A stretch of DNA of 64,000 bases from Anodontia alba (lineage: Eukaryota; Mollusca; Bivalvia; Lucinida; Lucinidae), in NCBI GenBank assembly GCA_964016985.1, contig OZ024826.1, forward strand, positions 58,480,235 to 58,544,234. Direction: 5' to 3'. The translations under genes were made by a program, and so were the position numbers. Within the stretch, counting starts at the first letter, position 1. Each line of letters begins with the position of its first letter. Positions 54,513-64,000 of this stretch are shown piece by piece. The notes beneath the pieces were generated by a model, which saw only the letters and a program-made list of their open reading frames with translations, was not told the DNA's origin and searched no databases.

Positions 54513-54933
54513 CACTAGAATTCCACTAACAAGCGTCACAAATTAATAACAAGCTTTATATCTTAGACTGCATTAAATCATTTTTGCACCAAGTTTAAAC
54601 TTCATTTACATATTTCGCCAGTTTTATCGGAAAACAACAAACCAACTCTACAACAGCATATTCAGTCATATTAGAAGTCGTCTGGTAATCTATATACGAT
54701 TTAATGAAAAATCGATTTCCCCATGATAAAAGATATGAAATTTGAATAAGACTGTGTTTCAATGGGTCTATCAGATGCTTTTATTGTTTGGTTTGTTATT
54801 AATTCACAAATGGACTTGTACATTTTCACTCCGGTCCCAGGTATTATGCTAGCTGATAAAGCGTTAAATCAAACAGGCTGCGCATTAAGTCATAATCTGC
54901 AAGACTGTTATATAGAATTGTATGAAATAATTT

Positions 54934-55213
54934 CATCACGAAAACATGCCTATATAATTTTGACCCCCTTAAACCCCACTTTTATATAGTAAAACTGGGG
55001 TTTACAGGGATATACATTATTTTTCTTATTTCTGCTCAAAAACATTGATTGTAGGTACTCGTTAGAACCGCCTCGGCGAGGCGGTTCTAACGAGTACCCA
55101 CAATCTATGTTTTGAACAGAAATATGAAAATTATCAGAATTTTTCATCTGAAAATATTCATTTTTTTGGTGGTAAAAATTTCAGTATATTTGAATAGGCA
55201 TGTTTTCGTAATG
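54934..55213. mobile_element. Family D MITE, copy 13
   Basis: CATCACGAAAACATGCCTAT to GGCATGTTTTCGTAATG; perfect hairpin centre CGCCTCGGCGAGGCG. Confidence 0.9.
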
Positions 55214-56245
55214 GTTAGGCCAGCCTGTTCGAAACAGATGACTGTAACATGTGAATACTTTATTTTATTTCTAATGTTATATATAACTAAACTCATTACA
55301 TTCAACATGCCTAGGTGAAATATAGCAGGAGCTTTTGTAGACAGACAATATTGGCATATTTCTTTTATTTGTCCGTATAAATATGTGTAATGGATACACA
55401 TTAGAAGTGTCTCACAGAGGCGCTCCTTATGAATATCCAAAATATATGTTTGCATGGAGAAAGAAAAAAATCTGCATACACCCCCTCCCCTCTTTCTATA
55501 GTTATGTAATCTGTTAATTTTCTGTATATTATATGAACAAAATGAGAAATACATTTGGTATTAAGCAGATAAAGCCAGATCTTTCATTACAAAAGATTGA
55601 TAGACATCACAAACAAATTGAAAACGTGTTTCAAAGCTATAAAATTCTAAATTAAATGCTTTATACTGTATAACCCTGCTTTCACTGTATACTATAGAAG
55701 AGAAGGGAGCGTTAATGCAAGGTGACTATTTGGATGACTTTCCTTTTTCATAAAGTACAGTACTGTTGTTATCACATTTTGTAATGTCTTGGCCCAGGGG
55801 TATCCCCGTACTTTAATATAGTTTATATTTTGTGGACATAGAGTTCCGGGGTTTTAAAACTAGCTAATCTGGCCAGACAACTTGACACTTTAGCTGTTTT
55901 TAGTTTTGTAAATATGTTCATTGCTTGCAAGGGAAATTCCTTTTAGAATCCATATCAATCTGGTTGTAGATATTGACTGCTTACTGTGTAGTCATAATCA
56001 GACAACGACAGTAGGAAAACTAATATTAACGAGCAGCAAAATCTGTCAGTGGGTCAATCTGAGCGTGGGGGTTTCCTTCAAAGAGCAACTGCTAGCAAAG
56101 CTTTGGAAACCTTGCTGATAACTGCATACATTCTTCGAATACACAGGATACTTTGATTCTTGACAGAAAATATACAGGCTTATGTCAAGTTTATGACCCT
56201 AATAAAGTTTGCAAACCTTTGAATGCTGCATTTGTCTGTGTAATC
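55214..56245. other. Intron sequence, no recognised feature
   Basis: Only chance ORFs. A D-like hairpin remnant (TACACATTAGAAGTGTC / GGCGCTCCTTATGAATATC) is at about 55390-55440. Confidence 0.45.
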
Positions 56246-56247
56246 TA

Positions 56248-58420
56248 CCGTATCTACCCTAAGTATTTAGACACCTCTGCTCCTTACCATACTTGTTCTA
56301 ACGTTTGAATAAGTATAATTTACTACCCGATATTGTGTCTAAAATTTGCTGGGTGAGTGCCAAACAGAATAGACCCTGATGAGACGCCGCGTTCTGTGGC
56401 GTCTCATCCAGACCTGTTACCGATTACATACAAATGTATTCGATTACAATTACAATTACTTTGTAATTTCATGATTACAGATTACAATTACAATTACATC
56501 TTTCCTGAATGTAATCAATTGCAATTACAATTACAGTACAATGTAATTGATTACAATTACAATTACTTTCTTGTTGTTCCATGTTTAAAAAAATTCTAGT
56601 TTAAATTAATAATCTGTTTTATTGTTCTTTCAAAGCTTCATGCATGGCATGCTATATCTTCTGACAAGATGTTATTCATATTCTTTATACCATATATTCA
56701 TTTTTTATGATATTCCATTTACTATACATTTTCTATGACGTATGGTTATTTTTTACTCTTCCTCTTGGTACCATGAGCTGATCCAAAGATTTATAGTGCC
56801 TGGCTTTTGTTGTACTCCCTGGGGTGCAATATAATTCTGTCAGGCTGTTCATCTTAAGCATTGATATATAAAAATGAAAACAACAATGGAATTAAATCAA
56901 GTTTTCATCTGTTATAAATAATTTGCATAAGCAGCATTATTAAGCTTCATGGAACATGGGGGAGGGGAGGGGGGGGGGGACAAAAAATCAATCTTGGCCT
57001 GGGGATGTACAGTTTAAAATTTGCAGTGAAAAAGTTTTGTTAGGCATTGCTTTACCTGTCAGTAGACCAGATAAGAGGAGTAAATTGCTGATAATTGAAG
57101 GATAATTTTCCTTATCTTTCAATGAATTCGTCGAGATGGTTCAAATGAGTACCCACAACATATGTTTTCATTGAGAGATAAGAAAAATTATCCCTGAATT
57201 ATCACTAATTTACTCCTCTTATTTGGTCCTCTTGCCTGTATGAAAGAACCAGCTCAAAACCTGTCAATGTCCTCAGGCAATATGTCAAAAGTTAACACAG
57301 GTACTTTGCAGAAGGGTATAATTGGGCCAGTTTTAGGAAATGCCATAAATAATTCAAGTACTTGGATACTTGATAAATAGGCCTATAGATGCAAACAATG
57401 AAGAAAAAGTACATCAGGGTCTACATCCTTTCAAATTCAAATGTCATTGTATAGATGCAGAAATATATGACAAGACCACACTCCAACTATAAATTATGAC
57501 AGGTCAACTTTAGCCACTTAACAATTGTCCAAATGTATATAACTTTTACAGTAGGTCATCTGACATGAGAGACATTGTTGACAGCATGCACACAATAAAC
57601 ATGAAATTATATAAGTCAGAAAGTTACTGTAAAAACACTAAAATTTTCATTTTCCATATTACATGTGTGGAGACAGTGAAGGCTCTGGTGGGACTGCACA
57701 AATTCAAAGCTGCACCTGAAATGCCTCTTTTGGCACATGCCTTTACCATTATAACATGGATTAGTCAATTCTGATCTGGATCTGCAATGTTTGCCTTGAT
57801 CTGTCTGTCCAAAAGTATAATACACCGTTAAACAACCATGTTATATCCAAACAAAAACGTAGAGATATATAGTTAAAAGACTATAAATGTTTGCCAATTA
57901 AATTACTTTGATTATTTGCTAATCCATATCAGCTAATCCTTGTGTGAAACTTCAATTTCCTTTGATCTCAAAGATGTTTTTTTTTTAAATTTTCTTTTAT
58001 CTCAAAGATGTATTGATTGTTTTAAACAAACCAATACAGAGTCATTAAGTCATTAAATGTACACAAATCAAAATAATTATCTCCAATATTCTTGTTTCTT
58101 GTCAAGTTGTCATACCAGAAATGATTTTTTTTTTTTCAATTCTATTCCTTCTGACTTATTTTATTTAAATATCCATATTGTAATCGTATTGTAATCGTCA
58201 AAGTAATCACGATTACATGCTGTTTTGCAATGTATTCGATTACAATTACAATTACTTGTAATCATAAAAACCAATGATTACAGATTACATTTTGATTACT
58301 CAAAACTTGTAATCGATTACATGTAATCACGATTACTGATTACAATTACAACAGGTCTGGTCTCATCAGGGTCTACTCTGTTTGCCCGGGCCTTCTGTCC
58401 GAATACATACGGTAAATATG
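56248..58420. mobile_element. Family A MITE split by a 1.95-kb hAT-like element
   Basis: Left end TACCGTATCTACCCTAAG... with GTGCCAAACAGAATAGACCC and GATGAGACGCCGCG; right end CAGGGTCTACTCTGTTTGCC ... TGTCCGAATACATACGG. The two halves join at the duplicated GTCTCATC. Confidence 0.85.
56409..58359. mobile_element. hAT-like nonautonomous element, 1951 bp
   Basis: Terminal repeats CAGACCTGTT / AACAGGTCTG, exact 8-bp target duplication GTCTCATC, and subterminal arrays of GATTACAATTACAA-type words at both ends (56423-56570 and 58170-58350). An inner inverted pair (AGAGGAGTAAATTGCTGATA / ATCACTAATTTACTCCTCTT) frames 57075-57220. No transposase ORF. Confidence 0.9.
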
Positions 58421-59235
58421 AAATCTGAGCTTTTGTTTGGGGTAGAGTACTTGAAACATGAAACATTTGGAATCTGGTCATACTTTTTTATTGGTTCTGT
58501 AAAAAGAACCTGGCTACCAGCAGACACTCAAGTATGACGTGGTGATTCTTACTAGAATAAGCCAATCGATGGTGGGAGATAAAAGGTAATGAATGAGTCA
58601 CTGCTGGTTTTTGATAGTCTACGTGATGGTCAAGTTGTAGACTGACCACAATTACGTCTCAGTGGAGATGCTTTTGATGTCTGATTTCCACCTATTGTAA
58701 AATGTAATACCGACAAACCATAAATTGTACCAACATTTTAAGTAAATCCATTTAAACGGAAATTCTATTCTCGTAAAGTAAACTTCCTTTTACATGCACA
58801 TCTAAAAGCCTATTGTTTACAAATTGTTTATAGTTTTAATAATAATTTCAACCAATACTGTCTCAAAATGGCACTGTTTAGCAATGATATCAATCTGTTT
58901 TCTGTGATATTAACAATGTCTATAATTAGTACACAAGTAATTGTAATAAGTATTTATTTACGCAGTAAAAGGTTTCAATTGTTAAAGTTGTTGTGTTTAA
59001 GAACACCTCTCGTCCTTTCTTTTGTTTATTTGACTGGCAATTCGGGTATTTAAAATGCTCGTACATAAATACTTAGTGCACTTATGTGGAGTGTTTAAAA
59101 TGCTTGTTGCCATTTGTATTTTTTAATCCTATTGCACGCACCTTTTCATTTTTCGTGTAGTCTGGTGCAAAACTTTACTAATTTTAAGATCGTGAGCAAT
59201 GTCTCATATAATTTTATGCATATGCTTGTCTATCA
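58421..59235. other. Intron sequence, no recognised feature
   Basis: An AT-rich hydrophobic 61-residue frame at 58868-59053 (+) has no other support. Confidence 0.45.
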
Positions 59236-59480
59236 TTTGAGCCGCGTCGTGCGTGAAAGAGGCGCCTCGGACTTTCCGTCTCTTAGCCTCTTAGCAAGGC
59301 CATATGCCTAGTTCCTTGGCTGAAGTTTTCCCTTAGTATACTTTTTACGTGAGAGAACAGTGCAGGTACTGGCGAGGCTGTGCGGATGAGCAGGCTCGCC
59401 AGTACATTTGCCATTTGCATACGAGTATGCTAAAACTACCCATATTTCGCATGCTATAACGGCTCTTTATCCATGAGGCA
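59236..59480. repeat. Family U repeat, second copy
   Basis: CTCGGACTTTCCGTCTCTTA and the hairpin GGTACTGGCGAGGCTG / CAGGCTCGCCAGTACA correspond to 24.5-24.76 kb. Confidence 0.6.
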
Positions 59481-59569
59481 GTTCATTTTATGTTAGCAAA
59501 TGCTATATTATTTTGATTGTATGGTTGTATATTATCAAGGTACAGATTAAGCAGCGGAACATCGTATGG

Positions 59570-59770
59570 AGTATTACACCGCACTGACCTTATCTATTGA
59601 GACTCCGGAACTCCTCACCATACTTGTCCTAAACTATAAATGGGTCCAATTTACTATACTGTTGGTGTATCGAATATCTGCTGAATGATTAGGCAAGTAG
59701 TGTTGATCTGGGTTAACAATGTTTCCTGAGGCATGTCTGTCCCAAAACGTAGGATTATTGGGCTAATTGT
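59570..59770. mobile_element. Family A MITE, decayed
   Basis: CCGGAACTCCTCACCATACT, GGGTCCAATTTACTATACTG, GGCAAGTAGTGTTGATCTGG and CTGTCCCAAAACGTAGG in family order. Confidence 0.55.
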
Positions 59771-59780
59771 GAAAATTAAT

Positions 59781-59935
59781 AATAATAATAATAATAAACG
59801 ATATTTCATGGGAATGGATATACTGTCAAGGTAGACAACTCAGTAAGAATTGGTTTTGCTCCCTTCGCAAAAAGGGGTCTATTCTAAAAGGAAAGAATTT
59901 GCTCCATGTGCATATATTGTATATATAGCCAAAGA
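59781..59935. repeat. (AAT)n and family E remnant
   Basis: TAATAATAATAATAATAA at 59781; AAGGGGTCTATTCTAAAAGG and AAAGAATTTGCTCC at 59870-59915. From 59936 to 60910 I see nothing supported. Confidence 0.6.
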
Positions 59936-60910
59936 AATGGAACCCCCAGGTAGATTTGGGATGCACAATAGGGCTCCAGTTAAGTAGTCAGATACATTTT
60001 TTTTTCTTATTCTACTGTGACAAAATAATCCTCATTCTTAATTATCCGTATTGTCTTGTAGATCTAACGAGGATTCCAAAACTTATCAATTTATATAAAA
60101 ATGGTAAAAACACACTCTCTGATATTTATTACTAGAATAACAAGTTTACCTGGAGCACCTGGTAACATATGGGATCACTGAATAATAAATGCTAGCACTG
60201 CTTTAGGGTATGTTAAATGTTTGGTACAAAGTTTAATTTTTCTTTGGAAAATGTAAATTTATACCACCAATTGTTAAATAATTGGCTATATACCCACATA
60301 TAAAATGTTATCCCTCCCTCCTGTAGAAAAAAATACAGCTCCTGCGTGACAAATATTTACAATTTGGCTGCTTCTGCTTCTTTATAGAACATGTGCCTTC
60401 ATAAAAAATCAAATATAATTGTATGGAGAAATCACAGAAGCTGGGACAACCTGTTGAAAAATAGGCAGATAACCTCGTAACCGTCAGCGGTCCTTTCAAG
60501 CCTTAGAAGGAGTTTGGAACCTGTAGAAATCTCTAAGCCATGGCGCATACCTTTTTTCTTTATCAAAAATATTGATTCTTTTTATCTGATTTCTTTACAA
60601 AAATGTATATATTTTGTGGGAACAGCATACGTATAGACGGTGTAAATTTTACTCACATCTTCATAAAATCTGGCATATATGTGCCAATAGTCTGACATAG
60701 TTTATATATGCAGTTAGATTGTGACGGTAAAATGGTGTGTATGTAGGCCTACTCGGCATCGGTTGTGCCTAATGTATCACCATGGCGAATCCTGGTGCGA
60801 AGGACGTGCTGTTTGGAAATTGGTTTCCACCACATGCTCTTTCGTCCACCGGTTTTCGGTGAAGAGCCCGCATAGGTGGCACAGCCGGACACATCTTGTT
60901 GATATTTACG

Positions 60911-61222
60911 TACAGTCGAACCTCAATGGCTCCATCTTTGGGACCTTGGAAATTTCTTCGTAATATGGGTAGATCGAGCCGCTGAGGGTTATCCAAGGCG
61001 CCAGGTCAGGAAGCAAATGGCGATATCGTCTACGCAAAATTGGTATGTTGAGAATCGCCTCAATGAGGCATGTTCATGATATAATAGGAAACAAAATCCA
61101 TAAATATCTCTAAATATTTGTTTTCGTGAGCTATCAAGAGAATTTCCTAAGGACTCAAAACCGAGTTCAATTAATCATAGTAAACGAGCCATCGGTGTTC
61201 GAGCTACTGAGGTTCGACTGTA
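60911..61222. mobile_element. Family M pogo-like MITE, copy 3
   Basis: TA-CAGTCGAACCTCAATGGC and GCTACTGAGGTTCGACTG-TA are well-matched ends with TA on each side. The centre hairpin is partly deleted (GAATCGCCTCAATGAGGC). Confidence 0.85.
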
Positions 61223-61970
61223 TATACATGACGTATGTTAGCTGCTTAACTGATGTTTTCATCGTTCTCTATCATAGTGCATATCTGAACGGCAATTTAA
61301 TATTGTTATATCACATATAAAAATGAACTGCTTTTATACATATGTGGAATTGGTGACACGTTAATAAACCATATCTACTATTTTTCGGTAGAAAATTCAG
61401 GAAAAAATGTATCCTGGATCTCCTCTTCACTATAATTACATGATTAATTGCATTTTCACCATATAATATGGGAAATGAGGAGTACTTTGGATTTTAAGTA
61501 AATTAAGACAGATATATGTAGCAAAAACGGATTTTAGAAGTGAATAATAACATTAAGAACCTGGTTTGAAATCGGATTTTTTTTCTGAAAATCAGTCTAA
61601 TAAAGCAGACTTCTGAATACCCCATGTTTTCACTATATATTAAGGAGTACCATGATGATACACATTATTTGGTCTTGTTGACGTAATTATGCAGCTAGAG
61701 GAATGTACTGGTTTTCAGTATAAACTGAGCAGTCTACGCTGTTCGCTCATAGTTCTCTGTATTCATAGATAACGTTAGCACAAAACAGACAGTGATCGGA
61801 CTGTTTATGCTAATGTTCATGCAATAAGTCGTTTTCTCTTTGAACGGGCGTTATAATATTGATTACTATCATCCGTTTACTGACTGTCTGAACGGCCCAC
61901 ACACATGCCCTTTGTTCCTTTACTTGAGTCTAGCAGTACATTCAGTGGGGTAATTAACCAGAACGACCTT
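61223..61970. other. Intron sequence, no recognised feature
   Basis: AT-rich with short chance frames. Confidence 0.5.
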
Positions 61971-61971
61971 T

Positions 61972-62192
61972 GAGTCGCAACGTCAGGAATCGTACCTTCA
62001 GATCTGTGCACCCAGTGAAGCTTCAGATCAGCCTCCGCATTCGCAGTGAACGCATTTTGGATAGCCAAGGATTCAACGTTCCTTCATGCGTACAACGAAT
62101 ATTCTAATCAGACTGCGCGGATGCGCAGGCTGATTGGAATCTTTGTTGGGCACACATGTCCAAAGACACGTTTTCTTCCGTTGCGGCTCATT
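61972..62192. mobile_element. Family C MITE
   Basis: TGAGTCGCAACGTCAGGAAT start, CAGACTGCGCGGATGCGCAG hairpin, CCGTTGCGGCTCA end. Confidence 0.85.
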
Positions 62193-62404
62193 AAACGTTT
62201 GCGACCAAAGAAGGGTCATTCTTATTGTGAAACAAAAATTTGATATGGTATGGCGAAAGCATTCACATATAACAGTTGCATGACAGTCATTCATTATTTT
62301 AAACGTTCCTTTGATAGTTCATTTCAAAAGTTTAACACAAGAAACCGGTTTTGTTTTCTTTCAATGTATTTCTTTTGTTCTCTTTGTTCCTCTATGTTCC
62401 TCCT

Positions 62405-62463
62405 ATGTTTTTCCATTTTTTTTTTTTTTTTTTTTTGCTTTTTTTTTTTTTTTTTTTTTTTTC
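62405..62463. repeat. Poly-T tract
   Basis: T runs broken by GC. Confidence 0.9.
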
Positions 62464-62569
62464 AGCTACATACCGTATCTACGTGGCCTTTTCATTATAT
62501 TTTCTCGTAGTTTTAGCAATACCTTAAAACAAAATGATAAAAACAGAATTTGATTTTCAGATTGTTTTA

Positions 62570-62690
62570 ACCCATTGTAGTCTGGATACCCCTAAAAGGG
62601 TAACTGGCAAACAGTGCAGACCAAGATCAGACGCCGCATTCCGGGTCAGGGTCTCCATTGTTTGCAAATAGTTTAGCCATTTTTCTTTAG
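62570..62690. mobile_element. MITE with GCAAACAGTG core and TTTAACCCATTG end
   Basis: AACTGGCAAACAGTGCAGAC and GGTCTCCATTGTTTGC arms around ATCAGACGCCGCATTCCGGG; closest to family N by its left end. Confidence 0.65.
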
Positions 62691-62858
62691 GAATATCTAA
62701 ATCTCATAGCCGGACGTACCTAAAATTGAAAGCTTGATTGAGGCTCATGAAAAGCTAGAATATCCGAAATGTAGGTTGATATTAGCTGTACCAAAACAGA
62801 ATAATTGTTACCATTATGTCAGTGGAAATCATAAATCAAGAGACATAAAAAGTCTTAC

Positions 62859-62932
62859 GCTGGCCCGACAGAACAAAGTAAACTCCATCAGGTGGCAGTC
62901 CTCTTCTGAGAATTACTCGATTCCTACCGTAT
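62859..62932 (-). CDS. CNBD2: CNBD2-like, first exon in the window
   Basis: 74 nt: 1 + 24 codons + 1. Acceptor TTTCCATTTCAG, donor CAGC|GTAAGA. Reads YGRNRVILRRGLPPDGVYFV-LSGQ: the R-V-I-L-R-x-G...VYFVLSG pattern of strands 2-4 in a cNMP-binding barrel. The Leu codon it shares with the exon at 51187-51248 is in phase. The preceding exon is not visible before 64000. Confidence 0.8.
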
Positions 62933-63109
62933 CTGAAATGGAAACATTACATTGGTGTTAAGTGCTGGATTGACTGGGCCGTAAAACCTCAACACAATCA
63001 AAGCTCTGTGTGACGGCCCTAAAAAGTGTCCCCGTACTCCGACATAGTGCAGTAATTAGTTTTATTGTGTGTGGTATCAATGAGTCCATCTGGTGTCTTG
63101 GAAATGAGC

Positions 63110-63352
63110 AGGCGCATGACAAAACAACAAAATGGCATGTGCGCCCAGCCAAGACTCAGATCAGACTGAGCATCCGCCCAGTCTGATCAGAGTCTTCGCT
63201 GTCCGCATAAAGAAAGCTTGGGTCCTTAGCTACCCATTGAGCGCACAGCGAAGACTGGTCAGACTGAGCGGATGCCCTTGCTGATCTGAGTCTTTGTTGA
63301 GCGCGCATGCCATTTTGTGGATTTTGTCATGCGCTAGCTCAAATTATAGTTC
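63110..63352. mobile_element. Family C MITE, GTCATGACAAAA subfamily
   Basis: CGCATGACAAAACAACAAAA start; TGTGCGCCCAGCCAAGACTC ... GAGCGCGCATGCCATTTTG; end TTTTGTCATGCGCTAGCTC. Confidence 0.85.
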
Positions 63353-63354
63353 CA

Positions 63355-63490
63355 TTTAAGCCGGTGCTCGACTGTATATAGCCCCGCAAACTACAATACT
63401 ATTATATAAAGGGTCTCAATAAAATAGAAACACAGTTGTTGTTCTTTTAGTGTATTCTTTGTTTCGAATGGCAATATTTATAGATTTTAT
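63355..63490. repeat. Family F fragment
   Basis: TTTAAGCCGGTGCTCGACTG, CCCGCAAACTACAATAC, GTATTCTTTGTTTCGAATGG. Confidence 0.65.
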
Positions 63491-63744
63491 TTCGCTGGTA
63501 GAGGTTTCAGTTAAGGTGAATTCATACACTTTCAAAATTATCATTTCCACCATTTTGAAAAGGAGCCTACCATAAAAGGAAAGAATCTTAAGCGTTGCCG
63601 TCTTGTTGGACGTCATTTTGATATTTTCTAATAACGTCTTGTTAGGATAACGATGACAGTAGACAGTGACGTTATTCAATTACCCGGAAATAGCTGATTA
63701 GTAAAACAATATAGAAACAAATACAATTGTTGCTTTTCTTTGTT

Positions 63745-64000
63745 CATCACGAAAACATACCTATATAATTTTGACCCCCTAAACCCCACTTTTATATAGT
63801 AAAACTGGGGTTTACAGGGGTATACATTATTTTTCTTTTTTCTGCTCAAAAACATAGATTGTGGATACTCGTTAGAACCGCCTCGCCGATGCGGTTCTAA
63901 CGAGTACCCACAATCTATACTTTGAGCAGAAATATGAAAAAAATATCATAATTTTTATTTGAAAACTTTCAGTTTTTGGTGGTGAAATTTTCAATATATT
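63745..64000. mobile_element. Family D MITE, copy 14, cut by window edge
   Basis: CATCACGAAAACATACCTAT start and full hairpin; the sequence stops in the right-hand block GAAATTTTCAATATATT. A family E remnant lies just before it (AAAGGAAAGAATCTTAAGC, 63573). Confidence 0.9.

Larger units (their letters stand above)
16814..62932 (-). other. CNBD2: CNBD2-like gene, 13 coding exons in the window
   Basis: Spliced minus-strand gene for a tandem cyclic-nucleotide-binding-domain protein. The exons chain in phase from 62932 down to a stop at 16814, giving 501 complete residues. Numbering from the first full codon: first cNMP domain 1 to about 90, with phosphate-binding cassette FGEEDLICGSSRRATV at 44-59; linker and helices 90-121; second domain first half YGRLIVKD...WIYVIKSGEARVL 122-147; low-complexity Ser/Arg/Lys-rich insertion about 153-401; second domain end FVQIETLHPGQTFG...FFMKHCDDAL 402-456; C-terminal tail KPFPSQTELVDRL onward. 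Domain order and tail match CNBD2, called CRIS in mouse, a cAMP-binding protein needed for sperm flagellar function; that role is family knowledge. The N-terminus is beyond 64000. Introns are 0.5-11.6 kb and full of MITEs. Confidence 0.75.

Noticed and set aside
60125..60185. Short exon-like segment between TTATTCAG and AG|GTAAAC on the minus strand
   Set aside because: Exon 62859-62932 joins exon 51187-51248 directly in phase, leaving no need for it, and the peptide shows no domain fit.
60721..60996. Overlapping ORFs on both strands
   Set aside because: They run across the left end of a pogo-like MITE and have no splice or codon support.
2626..63950. CRISPR-like array from regularly recurring hairpins
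   Set aside because: Spacing is irregular, copies are whole MITEs with terminal inverted repeats, and the sequence is eukaryotic.

Overview
This is AT-rich, repeat-rich invertebrate nuclear DNA with long introns, tRNA-derived SINEs, a jockey/CR1-like LINE and a very high density of short hairpin-centred DNA transposons (MITEs). The mix of repeats looks like a mollusc, most likely a bivalve. That is an inference from repeat style and gene content; nothing in the window names a species. There are no bacterial-type operons, CRISPR arrays or rRNA genes.

Two spliced host genes can be built, both on the minus strand. They were found by joining short open segments that have consensus GT/AG borders and matching reading phases. 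(1) A small putative secreted protein: a signal-peptide exon at 8422-8524 joins a second exon at 2353-2522, and the gene runs off the left edge. (2) A large gene with 13 coding exons between 62932 and 16814. It encodes the last 501 residues of a tandem cyclic-nucleotide-binding-domain protein of the CNBD2 (CRIS) type; its 5' end lies beyond 64000. The first domain keeps the Glu and Arg of the phosphate-binding cassette. The second is split by a low-complexity insertion of about 250 residues and lacks the Glu.

Almost everything else is mobile DNA. From left to right: a 5'-truncated LINE fused to a MITE (1-2010); gene 1 with nested MITEs (2.3-8.5 kb); an intergenic stretch (8.5-16.8 kb) with MITEs, an AT microsatellite and a lysine-rich repeat ORF; then the CNBD2-like gene (16.8-64 kb), whose introns hold almost all remaining repeats while its exons are clean. 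I use local letters for families. A: hairpin core with GCAAACAGTG and ends near ACCGTATTTACCC. B and N: TTAA-flanked, piggyBac-like, with the same kind of core. C: GAGCCGCAACG ends. D: CATYACGAAAACA ends, 14 copies. E: AGGAAAGAATTTGCTCCC hairpin. F: dispersed, often dimeric. G: palindrome related to cytosine-rich CGGGCCGTCAT. H: CCCAGCAAACACACAACGT. I: GGGCCCAGTTGTTC. J: AGACGATTCACATG hairpin. K: CTCAGCTGAG palindromes. L and M: pogo/Tigger-like with TA flanks. O: lysine-rich ORF repeat. Q, S, T, U, V: other inverted-repeat elements. Several elements are nested in one another, giving a readable insertion history.
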